Positions 9,726 through 16,834 of a DNA stretch of 35,896 nt are shown one piece after another (within the stretch, counting starts at the first letter, position 1; each line of letters opens with the position of its first letter). The stretch comes from Rhodocyclaceae bacterium (GTDB lineage: Bacteria > Pseudomonadota > Gammaproteobacteria > Burkholderiales > Rhodocyclaceae), in assembly GCA_020445765.1 (NCBI GenBank), contig JAGRFY010000013.1, positions 1 through 35,896 on the forward strand, written 5' to 3'. Made by a program: the position numbers and the translations under genes. The notes beneath the pieces were generated by a model that had not been told where the DNA came from, did no database searches, and worked only from the letters and a program-made list of their open reading frames with translations.

Positions 9726-10220
9726 TCACGGGATCCGTATTTCGTCTTCGCCATAGCGGCCCCGCGCGGCGCCGAGATGACAGGCGCCGCAATTGGACGG
9801 GCTACGCACCGCCTCGCTGTCGAATACGCCCCGGTACAGGCCGTCTTCGCCGGGCCGATGCGCGTGGCGGAACCAGTCCGTCTCGGTGATCCGCAACAGC
9901 GGCTGCCCCTCGGAATCGTCGGTGGCGTACACGCCGGCTTGGGCCTGCAGGTAGGCGTTGATCTCGGCAGCGAGTGCGGTATCCAGGCTGGCATCGACGC
10001 CGAAATGTCGACCCAGCTGTCCGACCACCGCCGTCCACGAATCACGCGACAGCAACTCGGGCGGATAGGCCACGTGACAGGCGCCGCATTCCTCGACATA
10101 GGTCGGATCGAGCGCCGCGGCCCGGCCGCGTTCGTCATCGTCTCGTTGGCCGCCGCCCGAAGCCATGGCGGATGCCACGGCGGCCAGGGACAGCGCCAGA
10201 AGGGCTGTTGCAGCTTTCAT
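9726..10220 (-). CDS. dhc: Periplasmic diheme cytochrome c (DHC family)
   Basis: The 164-residue precursor has a signal peptide (MKAATALLALSLAAVASAMA) and two CxxCH heme sites, CGACH at about 45-49 and CGACH at about 144-148. The spacing and the VAYPPELL context after heme 1 fit the DHC family, the known electron donor to SHP in Rhodobacter sphaeroides. It therefore probably carries electrons from the membrane cytochrome b to SHP in the periplasm. The open frame extends 37 codons further upstream into the shp gene, but the signal peptide and the ATGA overlap with the shp stop fix the start at 10220. A short Gly/Asp/Arg-rich stretch (GGGQRDDDERG) follows the signal. Confidence 0.9.
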   Translation of the reverse strand: MKAATALLALSLAAVASAMASGGGQRDDDERGRAAALDPTYVEECGACHVAYPPELLSRDSWTAVVGQLGRHFGVDASLDTALAAEINAYLQAQAGVYATDDSEGQPLLRITETDWFRHAHRPGEDGLYRGVFDSEAVRSPSNCGACHLGAARGRYGEDEIRIP

Positions 10221-10642
10221 TGTCCATCTCCGGTCGAAGGTGCGGCGGCGATCAGCCAGGCGACCACGTCGGCCTTCTCCGCAGCGCTGCATTCGCGGCC
10301 GAGCACGTCCCTGCAATTGCGTCGAAACCACTTGCTGACCTGTCGGGCACTGCGCAGGCGCTCAGCGTTGATGCCGGGAGCCATCGGATCGATGGACTTG
10401 CCCGTGACCTCATGCCGCCCGCTGACTGCGGGGTCCTTGGTATGACAGGTCGAGCAGCTCCAGTCACGACCGTGCCGGCTCTCGAACCAGTTGCGGCCGC
10501 GCTCGGCGGACGCGCTGAAGGCGGCATCGGCGCCGCGTGCCTCGGCCTCGAAGCGCTGCAGGAAATCGGCCGGTCGCTCGGCCCAGGCGGGCGCGGCGAC
10601 CATGGCCGCGACCACCACCACGCATGCTCGTATCGTTTCCAT
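10217..10642 (-). CDS. shp: SHP-type oxygen/NO-binding cytochrome c (DUF1924)
   Basis: The 141-residue precursor has a signal peptide (residues 1-21, PAWA before ERPAD) and one heme site, CSTCH, at 63-67. The C-terminal half carries KWFRRNC near 104-110 and a second Cys at 118. In R. sphaeroides SHP the distal heme ligand is an asparagine (Asn88 in mature numbering, as I recall) followed by a disulfide cysteine. With a 21-residue signal, Asn109 here is mature residue 88 and Cys110 follows it, an exact match. Such proteins bind O2 and NO on a high-spin heme, and a nitrogen-oxide or peroxide-related role has been discussed. This is the first gene of the operon, with a strong AGGAGG site at 10652-10647. 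Confidence 0.92.
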   Translation of the reverse strand: METIRACVVVVAAMVAAPAWAERPADFLQRFEAEARGADAAFSASAERGRNWFESRHGRDWSCSTCHTKDPAVSGRHEVTGKSIDPMAPGINAERLRSARQVSKWFRRNCRDVLGRECSAAEKADVVAWLIAAAPSTGDGQ

Positions 10643-10650
10643 GAATCCTC

Positions 10651-10679
10651 CTGGCTGATCGTCCAGACTTGTCAGCCAG
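10651..10679 (-). promoter_or_regulatory. Inverted repeat/hairpin touching the shp Shine-Dalgarno
   Basis: A perfect 8-base inverted repeat (CTGGCTGA and TCAGCCAG, 13-base loop) lies directly before shp. On the coding strand the 3' arm ends at 10651 and shares two bases with the AGGAGG Shine-Dalgarno (10652-10647). It could act as an mRNA hairpin that limits ribosome access, or as a protein-binding dyad in DNA. The structure is seen; the role is inferred. Confidence 0.5.
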
Positions 10680-10693
10680 CGTAGGCGTGGAAA

Positions 10694-10710
10694 CTTAAAC
10701 CGCGATTAAT
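10694..10710 (-). promoter_or_regulatory. PmrA/QseB-like direct repeat upstream of the SHP operon
   Basis: Read on the minus strand, ATTAAT-CGCGG-TTTAAG forms two TTAA-centred hexamers separated by 5 bases (11-base period). This is the layout of PmrA/QseB boxes (two TTAA-type half-sites with N5). It lies 52-68 bases before the shp start, in the short gap after the HIT gene, and the operon encodes a regulator of this same branch. A TACGCT at 10683-10678 might serve as a -10. Autoregulation is inference. Confidence 0.45.
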
Positions 10711-10739
10711 TGCCAGGGGCACGGCCCGGCGGCCGCAAC

Positions 10740-11171
10740 TCAGCCGCGTTGCGCGTCGAGCTCGCCCATGATCCTGGCGGCAATCTGCTCCAGCCGGTCC
10801 GAATCGCCCTTCTCGCGGGCATGCGCCTTCAACTTGAGGCCCGGGAAGCGGGGAATGATGTGGAAATGGACGTGGGGCACGGTCTGCCCGGCCGCCTCGC
10901 CGTTGAACTGGGAGATCAGCAGCCCCGGCGCGCCGACCGCACGCCGCACGGCCGCCGCCACGCGCTTCGTCGTCAGGATGCAGGCCGACGCTGCCTCGGG
11001 CGAGAGGTCGAGCAGGGTCACCGCCGGCTCCTTCGGCAACACCAGGGTATGACCATCCGACTGCGGCATGATGTCGAGAAAGGCCAGCGTCGCCGGATCC
11101 TCGTATACCTTGATGCACGGCAGCTCGCCCCGGAGAATCCGTGCGAACACGTTATTGCGATCATATGCCAT
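10740..11171 (-). CDS. HIT-family nucleotide-binding hydrolase
   Basis: This 143-residue cytoplasmic HIT protein carries the histidine triad HVHFH at about 100-104, preceded by the NGEAAGQTVPH stretch typical of the Hint/YcfF-like branch. An N-terminal LPCIKVYEDPATLAFLDI segment forms the nucleotide pocket. Such enzymes hydrolyse AMP-linked conjugates (adenosine phosphoramidates and similar); the true substrate is unknown. The open frame reaches base 11258, but the family start MAYDRNNVFARIL and a strong GGGGGAG ribosome site place the start at ATG 11171. It follows chaN by 38 bases on the same strand and is probably co-transcribed with it. Confidence 0.92.
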   Translation of the reverse strand: MAYDRNNVFARILRGELPCIKVYEDPATLAFLDIMPQSDGHTLVLPKEPAVTLLDLSPEAASACILTTKRVAAAVRRAVGAPGLLISQFNGEAAGQTVPHVHFHIIPRFPGLKLKAHAREKGDSDRLEQIAARIMGELDAQRG

Positions 11172-11209
11172 CGACTCCCCCCTGATACGCGGCGTCGCAC
11201 CTGCCGCTG

Positions 11210-12199
11210 CTACTTCGACATCGCCTTGCTCATTGCGGCCTTGCTCATGCGTTCGCACGGATCGGGTCGCACGAATTGCGGCGTGAACCAGACCAGATCG
11301 AACAAGCCATCACGCACCGCCGGATAGTCACGCGGCGAGTAGGCGCCTTCCCGTACCTCGACCAGACCGACACTCAGGACATGGGCCTCGGGCGCCAGTC
11401 GTTCGAGATAGACCGGAACCGCAAGATCGCGTCGCGCATGACCTGCACCGAGAATGACCACCGCCCCGCTGTCGAGATGGGGCGCGATGCGCTCGGCCAT
11501 GATCGCGTCGCGCGAACGCTGGGCCGTGACGATCATCTTCAATACCCGTGGCGACACCTCGCCGCAATGACCGACCCGAATGAGTTCCTCGAGCACTTTC
11601 TGCCTTTCCGGCGTCCATGGCTGCTCGACGACGTCGCGACCGGCGCCATCGGGCATGCCCCCGAAGCCCTCGCGCGCCACCTCCCGGGCCCCACCTCGCG
11701 AAAGGTTGATCGCCACCACCGGCAGGCGCCGAGTCACCGCTTCCCGCACCAGCGGCTCGTACAGTGGCCAGCCCCAGCCTTCCCGCGAAAAGTGCCCGGC
11801 GTCGGCCAGCGCTTCGGCGTCGACGCCTGGGCGCTGCGACGCTGCGTCGATAGCCGACTGGTGCTCGCTGTCGAACTGCTCCATTGCCAGCACCGGCGTC
11901 CGTCGGGACGCGATCGACCTCAGAGCCTTCAGTTGCAGGTGATGATGGACCGGATTGTCGTGGGTCTCGCCGAGCAGTACCGCATCGCTTTGCGCCATGC
12001 GCGACAGCGCGTCGGCGGGCGACAATTCGCGTCCCGCATCGACGTCCACCACGTGCCCGACCAACGGGTGATCGTGCAGCACCAGACCGTGCCGCGCACA
12101 CCCGAGCAGGCCAGCCGCCGCGACACAGGCCAGCATCGCGACGAAATGCCGGCAGTTCCGCCTGGATCGGACGGGTTCGTTTGGTACGGGTACCTGCAT
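11210..12199 (-). CDS. ChaN-like heme-binding lipoprotein (DUF399)
   Basis: The 329-residue protein has a basic N-terminus, a hydrophobic stretch (about 20-34) and a lipobox ending LLGC, so it is probably a lipoprotein. The family marks are the GETHDNPVHHHLQ segment and a C-terminal GAGHARRDLAVPVYL segment with a conserved His. ChaN of Campylobacter binds heme and is tied to iron uptake; activity in other species is not established. The start chosen is ATG 12199. The extreme C-terminus is a small repeat (MSKAAMSKAMSK) encoded by two 11-base direct repeats at 11223-11233 and 11238-11248, which looks like a slippage product that extended the tail. No other iron-uptake gene is close by. Confidence 0.85.
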   Translation of the reverse strand: MQVPVPNEPVRSRRNCRHFVAMLACVAAAGLLGCARHGLVLHDHPLVGHVVDVDAGRELSPADALSRMAQSDAVLLGETHDNPVHHHLQLKALRSIASRRTPVLAMEQFDSEHQSAIDAASQRPGVDAEALADAGHFSREGWGWPLYEPLVREAVTRRLPVVAINLSRGGAREVAREGFGGMPDGAGRDVVEQPWTPERQKVLEELIRVGHCGEVSPRVLKMIVTAQRSRDAIMAERIAPHLDSGAVVILGAGHARRDLAVPVYLERLAPEAHVLSVGLVEVREGAYSPRDYPAVRDGLFDLVWFTPQFVRPDPCERMSKAAMSKAMSK

Positions 12200-12392
12200 G
12201 GGCGACAGTCTAGCCCGGATTGACTGTACGCTGACGACGGCTTGCGGCGCGGCGCCGCCGTCTTGCAGATCCGGCCGCGACCGCAGCTTTACCTCGCAGG
12301 ACCATGTCGTTATGCTCGATGAATCGAGCCGCCACCGGCGACGTCACCGCCCGACGTGACCCGTTGCTCGGACTGGCGCCCCACCTGCACGG

Positions 12393-14603
12393 ATGAACCG
12401 CATGCCCAGTCGCCACCTGATCGCAACCTTGACCACGGCGCTCATCGTCGCCGCTTGCGCCCCCCTCGGCGGCCCACGACTTGAAGCCCGGATCGAAACC
12501 GAGGCCAGCGCCGGCCCGCTGGCCTTCGCGCAGGCCCGAGCCCTGTTCGACAACGATGCCGCCTTTGCCGCCAAGCTGAAGGCAATCGAGGGGGCCACGG
12601 AAAGCGTCGATCTGGCCTATTACATCTTTGCCGACGACTACTCCTCTGCGCGCATGAGCCAGGCGCTGATCGAAGCCGCCCGCCGAGGCGTGCGCGTGCG
12701 AATCCTGGTCGACTATTTCTCCGCCTACCCGGATCTCGACCGCTTCTCCTGGCTGGAACGCGAGGGCGGCAGCAGGCTCGAGGTGCGCCTGTACAATCGC
12801 CCGACGCTCGAAATCGTCCGTGATGCCGCCTATCTGACCACCAGTTGCGCCGACGTCGGGGCACCCGGTACGCTTTGCGACGACGCCAAGCGCGATGCGA
12901 TCACGGCCCATTTCGCGGTAGACGCCGGCTCAGGCCGCAACACCACCAATCGTAGTTATGCCGGATCCAGCCTGTTCCTTTCGGGACTGTACGGCAAGCA
13001 CGCCAAACTGATGGCCTATGCCATCGCGCGTGGTCAGGCGATCGACACCGAGGCACTGACACAGCCGGGGGCTGCGACCGACCCCGATCGGATCGATCAA
13101 TTGAAGCGGCTCGGCAAGGTGTACTTCAAGGCGCGCTACCTCGGTGGCACCCAGGCGATTCACGCGCGCCTGCAACTGGCCTTTGCCCGCCTCGCCTTCG
13201 CCGAGCAGATCAATCCGGTGTTCGAAGCCGTTTCCAGCTACCTGCCCCTCGAACGGCAGAACAATGCGCTCGCCCGCCGCGACTGGGACTACCTCACGGA
13301 ATTTCTCCATCACAAGTTCCTGCTGGCCGACCAGCGCACGCTGGTGCTCGGTGGCCGCAATGTCGAAGACTCCTACCATATGCGGCCCAATCCGCTGGCC
13401 AGCAAGTACATCTTCATGGATACCGATCTCGCGATCGATCTCGATCGGGCCGCCCCGAGGCTCGCGGCCAGTTTCGATCGGCTGTGGTCGCTCGACTCGG
13501 TGGCAACGCTCGACGAGGTGCGCAGTCATGCAGCGAACGAACTGCTGGCCAATTTCGACGTCCTCGACGACGCCCAGGCCGCATGCGACCAGGGGCGCGA
13601 CGTCGCCTGCATCGACCGTCATCTCGACGCGCACATGCTGGCGCTGGACGAGCGCATGGCACGAATCGCAATCGCACATCAGGATCGCCTCGAGACTTAC
13701 CGCAGCCGATACCAGCCTGCAGCCGACACCGAAGCACTGCCACTCGACACCACTGCGAGCATCCATTATTTCGAGAATCTGCCAGAGGTCGGCGGGCAAC
13801 GAAGCTACGGCGCCCGCCACGGCGAGGAGGCTGAAGCCGGAAAACATATCCAGTCGATATGGCGCGGTGCCCTCGCTCGCGCCTGCGCGCCCGACACCGG
13901 CGCCAGTGCGGGCGAGCGCGGCGTGGTCTTTCATAACGCCTATCTGTTCCTGCCGTCCAACCTGCTGCAGGACCTCGCCGCAATGCTCGACGGCAGCCGG
14001 CCCTGCAAGGACGTGGGCATCACGCTGCTGACGAACTCACTCGAAACCACTGATCTCAATGTCGTCAATCTGCTCGCAGTTTGGCAACTGAAGGCGCTCG
14101 CTGACCATCTCGCCGAGACCGGCCCCGCTCCCGACGCGGCCAGACTGCGCTACCTCGAGTACCTGCCGACAGCCGGCGCGCGACTCTCCCTCCATTCGAA
14201 GGTCATGGTATTCGGCGACGACGTGTTTATCGGCTCGGCCAACGCCGACGTTCGAAGCCTGATGATGGACAGCAACAACGGTGTGCTCGTCCGGGAAGCA
14301 CCACGCTTCGCCGCCGCCTATCGCGAACGACTCGCGAAGATTGCCGCCGACCCCCAGCGGGTTGCCGACCGAACCCGCCGACTTGGCCGCGACCAGGCGG
14401 AACTGGCCCTCGATCTGGACCGGATGGTCGATCGGCTGCTGGCCCGCTATGCCGGCGAGGACCGCCTCGACGACGAACAGAAGAGCGAGTTGAAGCGGCG
14501 GATCGTCGCAACCACCGAGCGGGTCTATGAACTCTCACGTGCGATCATGCGCGGCGACGATGATGCCGCCGACCGGTTCAATGCGCTGTTCAAGGCGATC
14601 TAG
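12393..14603 (+). CDS. Phospholipase D-like (cardiolipin synthase-type) lipoprotein
   Basis: This 736-residue PLD-superfamily protein has a lipoprotein signal (lipobox VAAC, Cys22). The N-terminal catalytic half contains DLAYYIFADDYSS and VRILVDYFSA. The first HKD motif HHKFLLAD (about 306-313) with GGRN is canonical HxKx4D. The second, HSKVMVFGDD (about 601-610), has Gly at the expected Asp position and Asp one residue later (HxKx5D), and is followed by GSANADVRS. Members usually transfer phosphatidyl groups (cardiolipin synthesis) or cleave phosphodiesters; location at the outer or inner membrane face is inferred from the lipobox. Between the two motifs there is an unusually long, mostly helical region (about 350-500). 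ATG 12393 is used; ATG 12402 is an alternative that keeps the signal. The gene is divergent from chaN. Confidence 0.85.
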   Translation: MNRMPSRHLIATLTTALIVAACAPLGGPRLEARIETEASAGPLAFAQARALFDNDAAFAAKLKAIEGATESVDLAYYIFADDYSSARMSQALIEAARRGVRVRILVDYFSAYPDLDRFSWLEREGGSRLEVRLYNRPTLEIVRDAAYLTTSCADVGAPGTLCDDAKRDAITAHFAVDAGSGRNTTNRSYAGSSLFLSGLYGKHAKLMAYAIARGQAIDTEALTQPGAATDPDRIDQLKRLGKVYFKARYLGGTQAIHARLQLAFARLAFAEQINPVFEAVSSYLPLERQNNALARRDWDYLTEFLHHKFLLADQRTLVLGGRNVEDSYHMRPNPLASKYIFMDTDLAIDLDRAAPRLAASFDRLWSLDSVATLDEVRSHAANELLANFDVLDDAQAACDQGRDVACIDRHLDAHMLALDERMARIAIAHQDRLETYRSRYQPAADTEALPLDTTASIHYFENLPEVGGQRSYGARHGEEAEAGKHIQSIWRGALARACAPDTGASAGERGVVFHNAYLFLPSNLLQDLAAMLDGSRPCKDVGITLLTNSLETTDLNVVNLLAVWQLKALADHLAETGPAPDAARLRYLEYLPTAGARLSLHSKVMVFGDDVFIGSANADVRSLMMDSNNGVLVREAPRFAAAYRERLAKIAADPQRVADRTRRLGRDQAELALDLDRMVDRLLARYAGEDRLDDEQKSELKRRIVATTERVYELSRAIMRGDDDAADRFNALFKAI

Positions 14604-14806
14604 GCAAACGGGGAGCAAGCCTGGCTCGGTTCGGCGACGGCCCGGGCGACAGGCTCGGACGGCGCATGCAGGATCGCCGGGACCGACTTGCAGCATCAGC
14701 GCAGACTGCCATCCCGCCCCGCTGCATCTCGTCTGATCCGCCGGCAGGGCTGGCAGCACGCGCAGGAGAGCGCACTAAACTCGAAGGGCATCGCCGCCGT
14801 AAGAGG

Positions 14807-14812
14807 TTGACA
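14807..14812 (+). promoter_or_regulatory. Perfect -35 hexamer TTGACA without a clear -10
   Basis: TTGACA stands 70-75 bases before the binding-protein start codon. The DNA 16-18 bases downstream is GC-rich and has no TATAAT-like hexamer, so this is a weak promoter candidate at best. Confidence 0.2.
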
Positions 14813-14881
14813 CTGCGCGCCCCGGCCCTGCCCGTCGGATTCGGGGCGCAAGCCTCGCCCACATTTCCCGGGGGGAACATC

Positions 14882-16024
14882 ATGCGGCTGGCCGATCGAC
14901 TCCGAACCCTCATCGCCGGCGCTGCCCTGTGCATTGCCGCCGGATCCGCCCACGCCATAGACGGCGTCACCGACGATCGCATCGTGCTCGGCCAGTCGGC
15001 CGCATTCAGCGGGCCCGCGCAGGCCCTCGGCAAGGAGATGCTGCAGGGGGCCAAGGTCTATTTCGATGGGGTCAATGCCCGCGGCGGCATCCACGGGCGA
15101 CGCATCGAGATCGCCTCCCTCGATGACGGCTATGAGCCCGATCGGGCAGCGGCAAACACCCGCGAACTGATCGACCAGCGCAAGGTATTCGCCCTGTTCG
15201 GCTACGTCGGCACGCCGACGAGCCTCGCCGCGATGCCGATCTTCACGGCGGCCAAGGTGCCCTTCGTCGGTGCCTTCACCGGCGCCGAAGCGTTGCGCAC
15301 GCCGCTCAATCCGCAGATCGTCAACGTCCGTGCCAGCTACTTCGACGAGACCGAAAGGATCGTCGAACATCTGGTCACCACCGGCGTCACCCGCATCGCG
15401 GTGTTCCACCAGAACGATTCCTACGGCAAGGCCGGCCTGACCGGCGTCGAACGCGCACTGAAGAAGCGCGGCCTGACGCCGATCGCCACCGCGACGGTGG
15501 AACGAAACTCGGTCGATGTCGCCGCCGCGGTAGCAACCCTGTCCGCGGCGATGCCGGACGCCGTGGTTCAGATCAGCGCCTACGCCTCCTGCGCCGCGCT
15601 GATCAAGGAAATGCGCAAGGCCGGAAGCATCGCCATGTTCTACAACGTCTCCTTCGTCGGCAGCAGCGCGCTGGCCCAGGCCCTCGGCAGCGAAGCGCGC
15701 GGCGTCGTGATCTCGCAGGTCGTGCCGCTACCGTGGAGCGGGATCGACCCGATCGTCCGCGAATATCAGGGCCAGATGCAGGCAGCCGGGGTCGCCGAGT
15801 TTTCGTTTACCAGCCTGGAGGGCTTCATCGCCGCCAAGGTGATGGCCGAGGGGCTGCAACGGGCGGGCCGCAATCTGACCCGCGCGCGTCTGGTCGAGGC
15901 CTTCGAGACGATGGGACGCTTCGACCTCGGCGGCTTCCAGGTCAGCTTTTCGCCGGAAGACCACAACGGCTCGGAATTCGTCGATCTCACGATCATTTCC
16001 CGCGACGGCCGCTTCATCCACTGA
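14882..16024 (+). CDS. ABC-type branched-chain amino-acid periplasmic binding protein
   Basis: This 380-residue protein of the LivK/Peripla_BP_6 family has a signal peptide MRLADRLRTLIAGAALCIAA followed by SAHA and mature IDGVTDDRIVLGQSAAFSG, the usual family start. FDGVNARGGIHGRRIE, a GYVGTPTSLAAMP ligand-pocket segment and VFHQNDSYGKAGL in the second lobe are all typical. It would bind a small amino acid or an organic acid in the periplasm. No permease (LivH/LivM) or ATPase gene is within the window, so it is an orphan that may serve a transporter elsewhere or act in sensing. The open frame extends to base 14666, but the signal peptide and the GGGGGGAAC before ATG 14882 define the start. 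Confidence 0.9.
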   Translation: MRLADRLRTLIAGAALCIAAGSAHAIDGVTDDRIVLGQSAAFSGPAQALGKEMLQGAKVYFDGVNARGGIHGRRIEIASLDDGYEPDRAAANTRELIDQRKVFALFGYVGTPTSLAAMPIFTAAKVPFVGAFTGAEALRTPLNPQIVNVRASYFDETERIVEHLVTTGVTRIAVFHQNDSYGKAGLTGVERALKKRGLTPIATATVERNSVDVAAAVATLSAAMPDAVVQISAYASCAALIKEMRKAGSIAMFYNVSFVGSSALAQALGSEARGVVISQVVPLPWSGIDPIVREYQGQMQAAGVAEFSFTSLEGFIAAKVMAEGLQRAGRNLTRARLVEAFETMGRFDLGGFQVSFSPEDHNGSEFVDLTIISRDGRFIH

Positions 16025-16058
16025 CGCGACCCGTTCGCAGCTTCGACACACCACCGCT

Positions 16059-16814
16059 TCAATCGGCCCGATCGCGCCAACGGAGAATGGCGCGCAGCGA
16101 TTCACCATAGCTGTGCTTGCGCTGGGCCTCGCAATACCGGTGTTCGGCACCGGCCGGACACGCCAGCCGTGCGACACAGTCCGCCGCGCAGGGGGAATCC
16201 GGCAACACCCGATGGGCAACGCAGCGCGCCAGGTCGAGGCCGGCGCCAACGGCATCGGCCGGACACGCCGCGACACAGGGCCGGGCCGCACAACGCTCGC
16301 AGGCCGAGCTGCCGGCTGCGCTGACGTCGTCGACCCAGTCGGTGTCGGTCAGCATGACCACGCGATAGCCGAACCAGCTACCCCATTCCGGATGCATGCC
16401 GAGCATCAGCGGGCTCGCATGGTGCCATCCTGCCAGCCGGCCGAGCGCCTGCAGGTCGATGCCGGATTGTTGCGCCGGGTAGAGCAGCAGCGAGCGCACC
16501 AAGGGCGCCTGCGAGGCCAGCCAGTCCGACACTGCCTGCACGCTGAAGCGGTCGATCGGGTCGTCGCCGGCGATGCCGCGCGCCTCGAGGGTTCGCCACA
16601 GGCCGGGACCGCCATTGCCGACGACCACCACCTGCCGCCAATGGCCGCGCTCCACGCCTGCACCCGGATCTGCGCGCCACGCCCGGTCGATCGCCGACAG
16701 CGGCAGGACCGCGTGCAGGTTCAGGCCGAGCCGGTCCAATCCGGAGAAATCCGCTCGTCGCCGTCCACCCGCGCCACCGGGATCGGTCGGGGTCGGGGCG
16801 GCAGCGAGCGTCAT
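16059..16814 (-). CDS. QueG-like 4Fe-4S protein (ferredoxin-domain, shortened)
   Basis: This 251-residue protein has an N-terminal region resembling the cobalamin-type fold of QueG/MMACHC-like proteins (RQVVVVGNGGPGLWR) and a C-terminal ferredoxin segment. Cluster 1 is CERCAARPCVAACP (Cys172, 175, 180, 184). A second set near CVAH, SPCAADC and ACPAG (Cys198, 209, 213, 219) could hold another cluster, but its spacing is irregular. True QueG is about 350-380 residues with different cysteine spacing and C-terminal repeats, so I do not call it epoxyqueuosine reductase. The open frame reaches base 16994, overlapping the next gene; MTLAAAPTP at 16814 is the likely start. It is convergent with the binding-protein gene (34-base gap). 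Confidence 0.72.
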   Translation of the reverse strand: MTLAAAPTPTDPGGAGGRRRADFSGLDRLGLNLHAVLPLSAIDRAWRADPGAGVERGHWRQVVVVGNGGPGLWRTLEARGIAGDDPIDRFSVQAVSDWLASQAPLVRSLLLYPAQQSGIDLQALGRLAGWHHASPLMLGMHPEWGSWFGYRVVMLTDTDWVDDVSAAGSSACERCAARPCVAACPADAVGAGLDLARCVAHRVLPDSPCAADCVARLACPAGAEHRYCEAQRKHSYGESLRAILRWRDRAD

Positions 16815-16834
16815 CGAATGGCGGCCGAGCGCGC

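Noticed and set aside
8967-10445. 492-codon plus-strand open frame opposite the cytochrome genes
   Set aside because: It is antisense to three genes with clear heme and membrane motifs; no recognisable domain of its own.
12210-12911. 233-codon minus-strand open frame across the chaN/PLD gap
   Set aside because: Most of it is antisense to the PLD-like gene; no signal or domain is seen.
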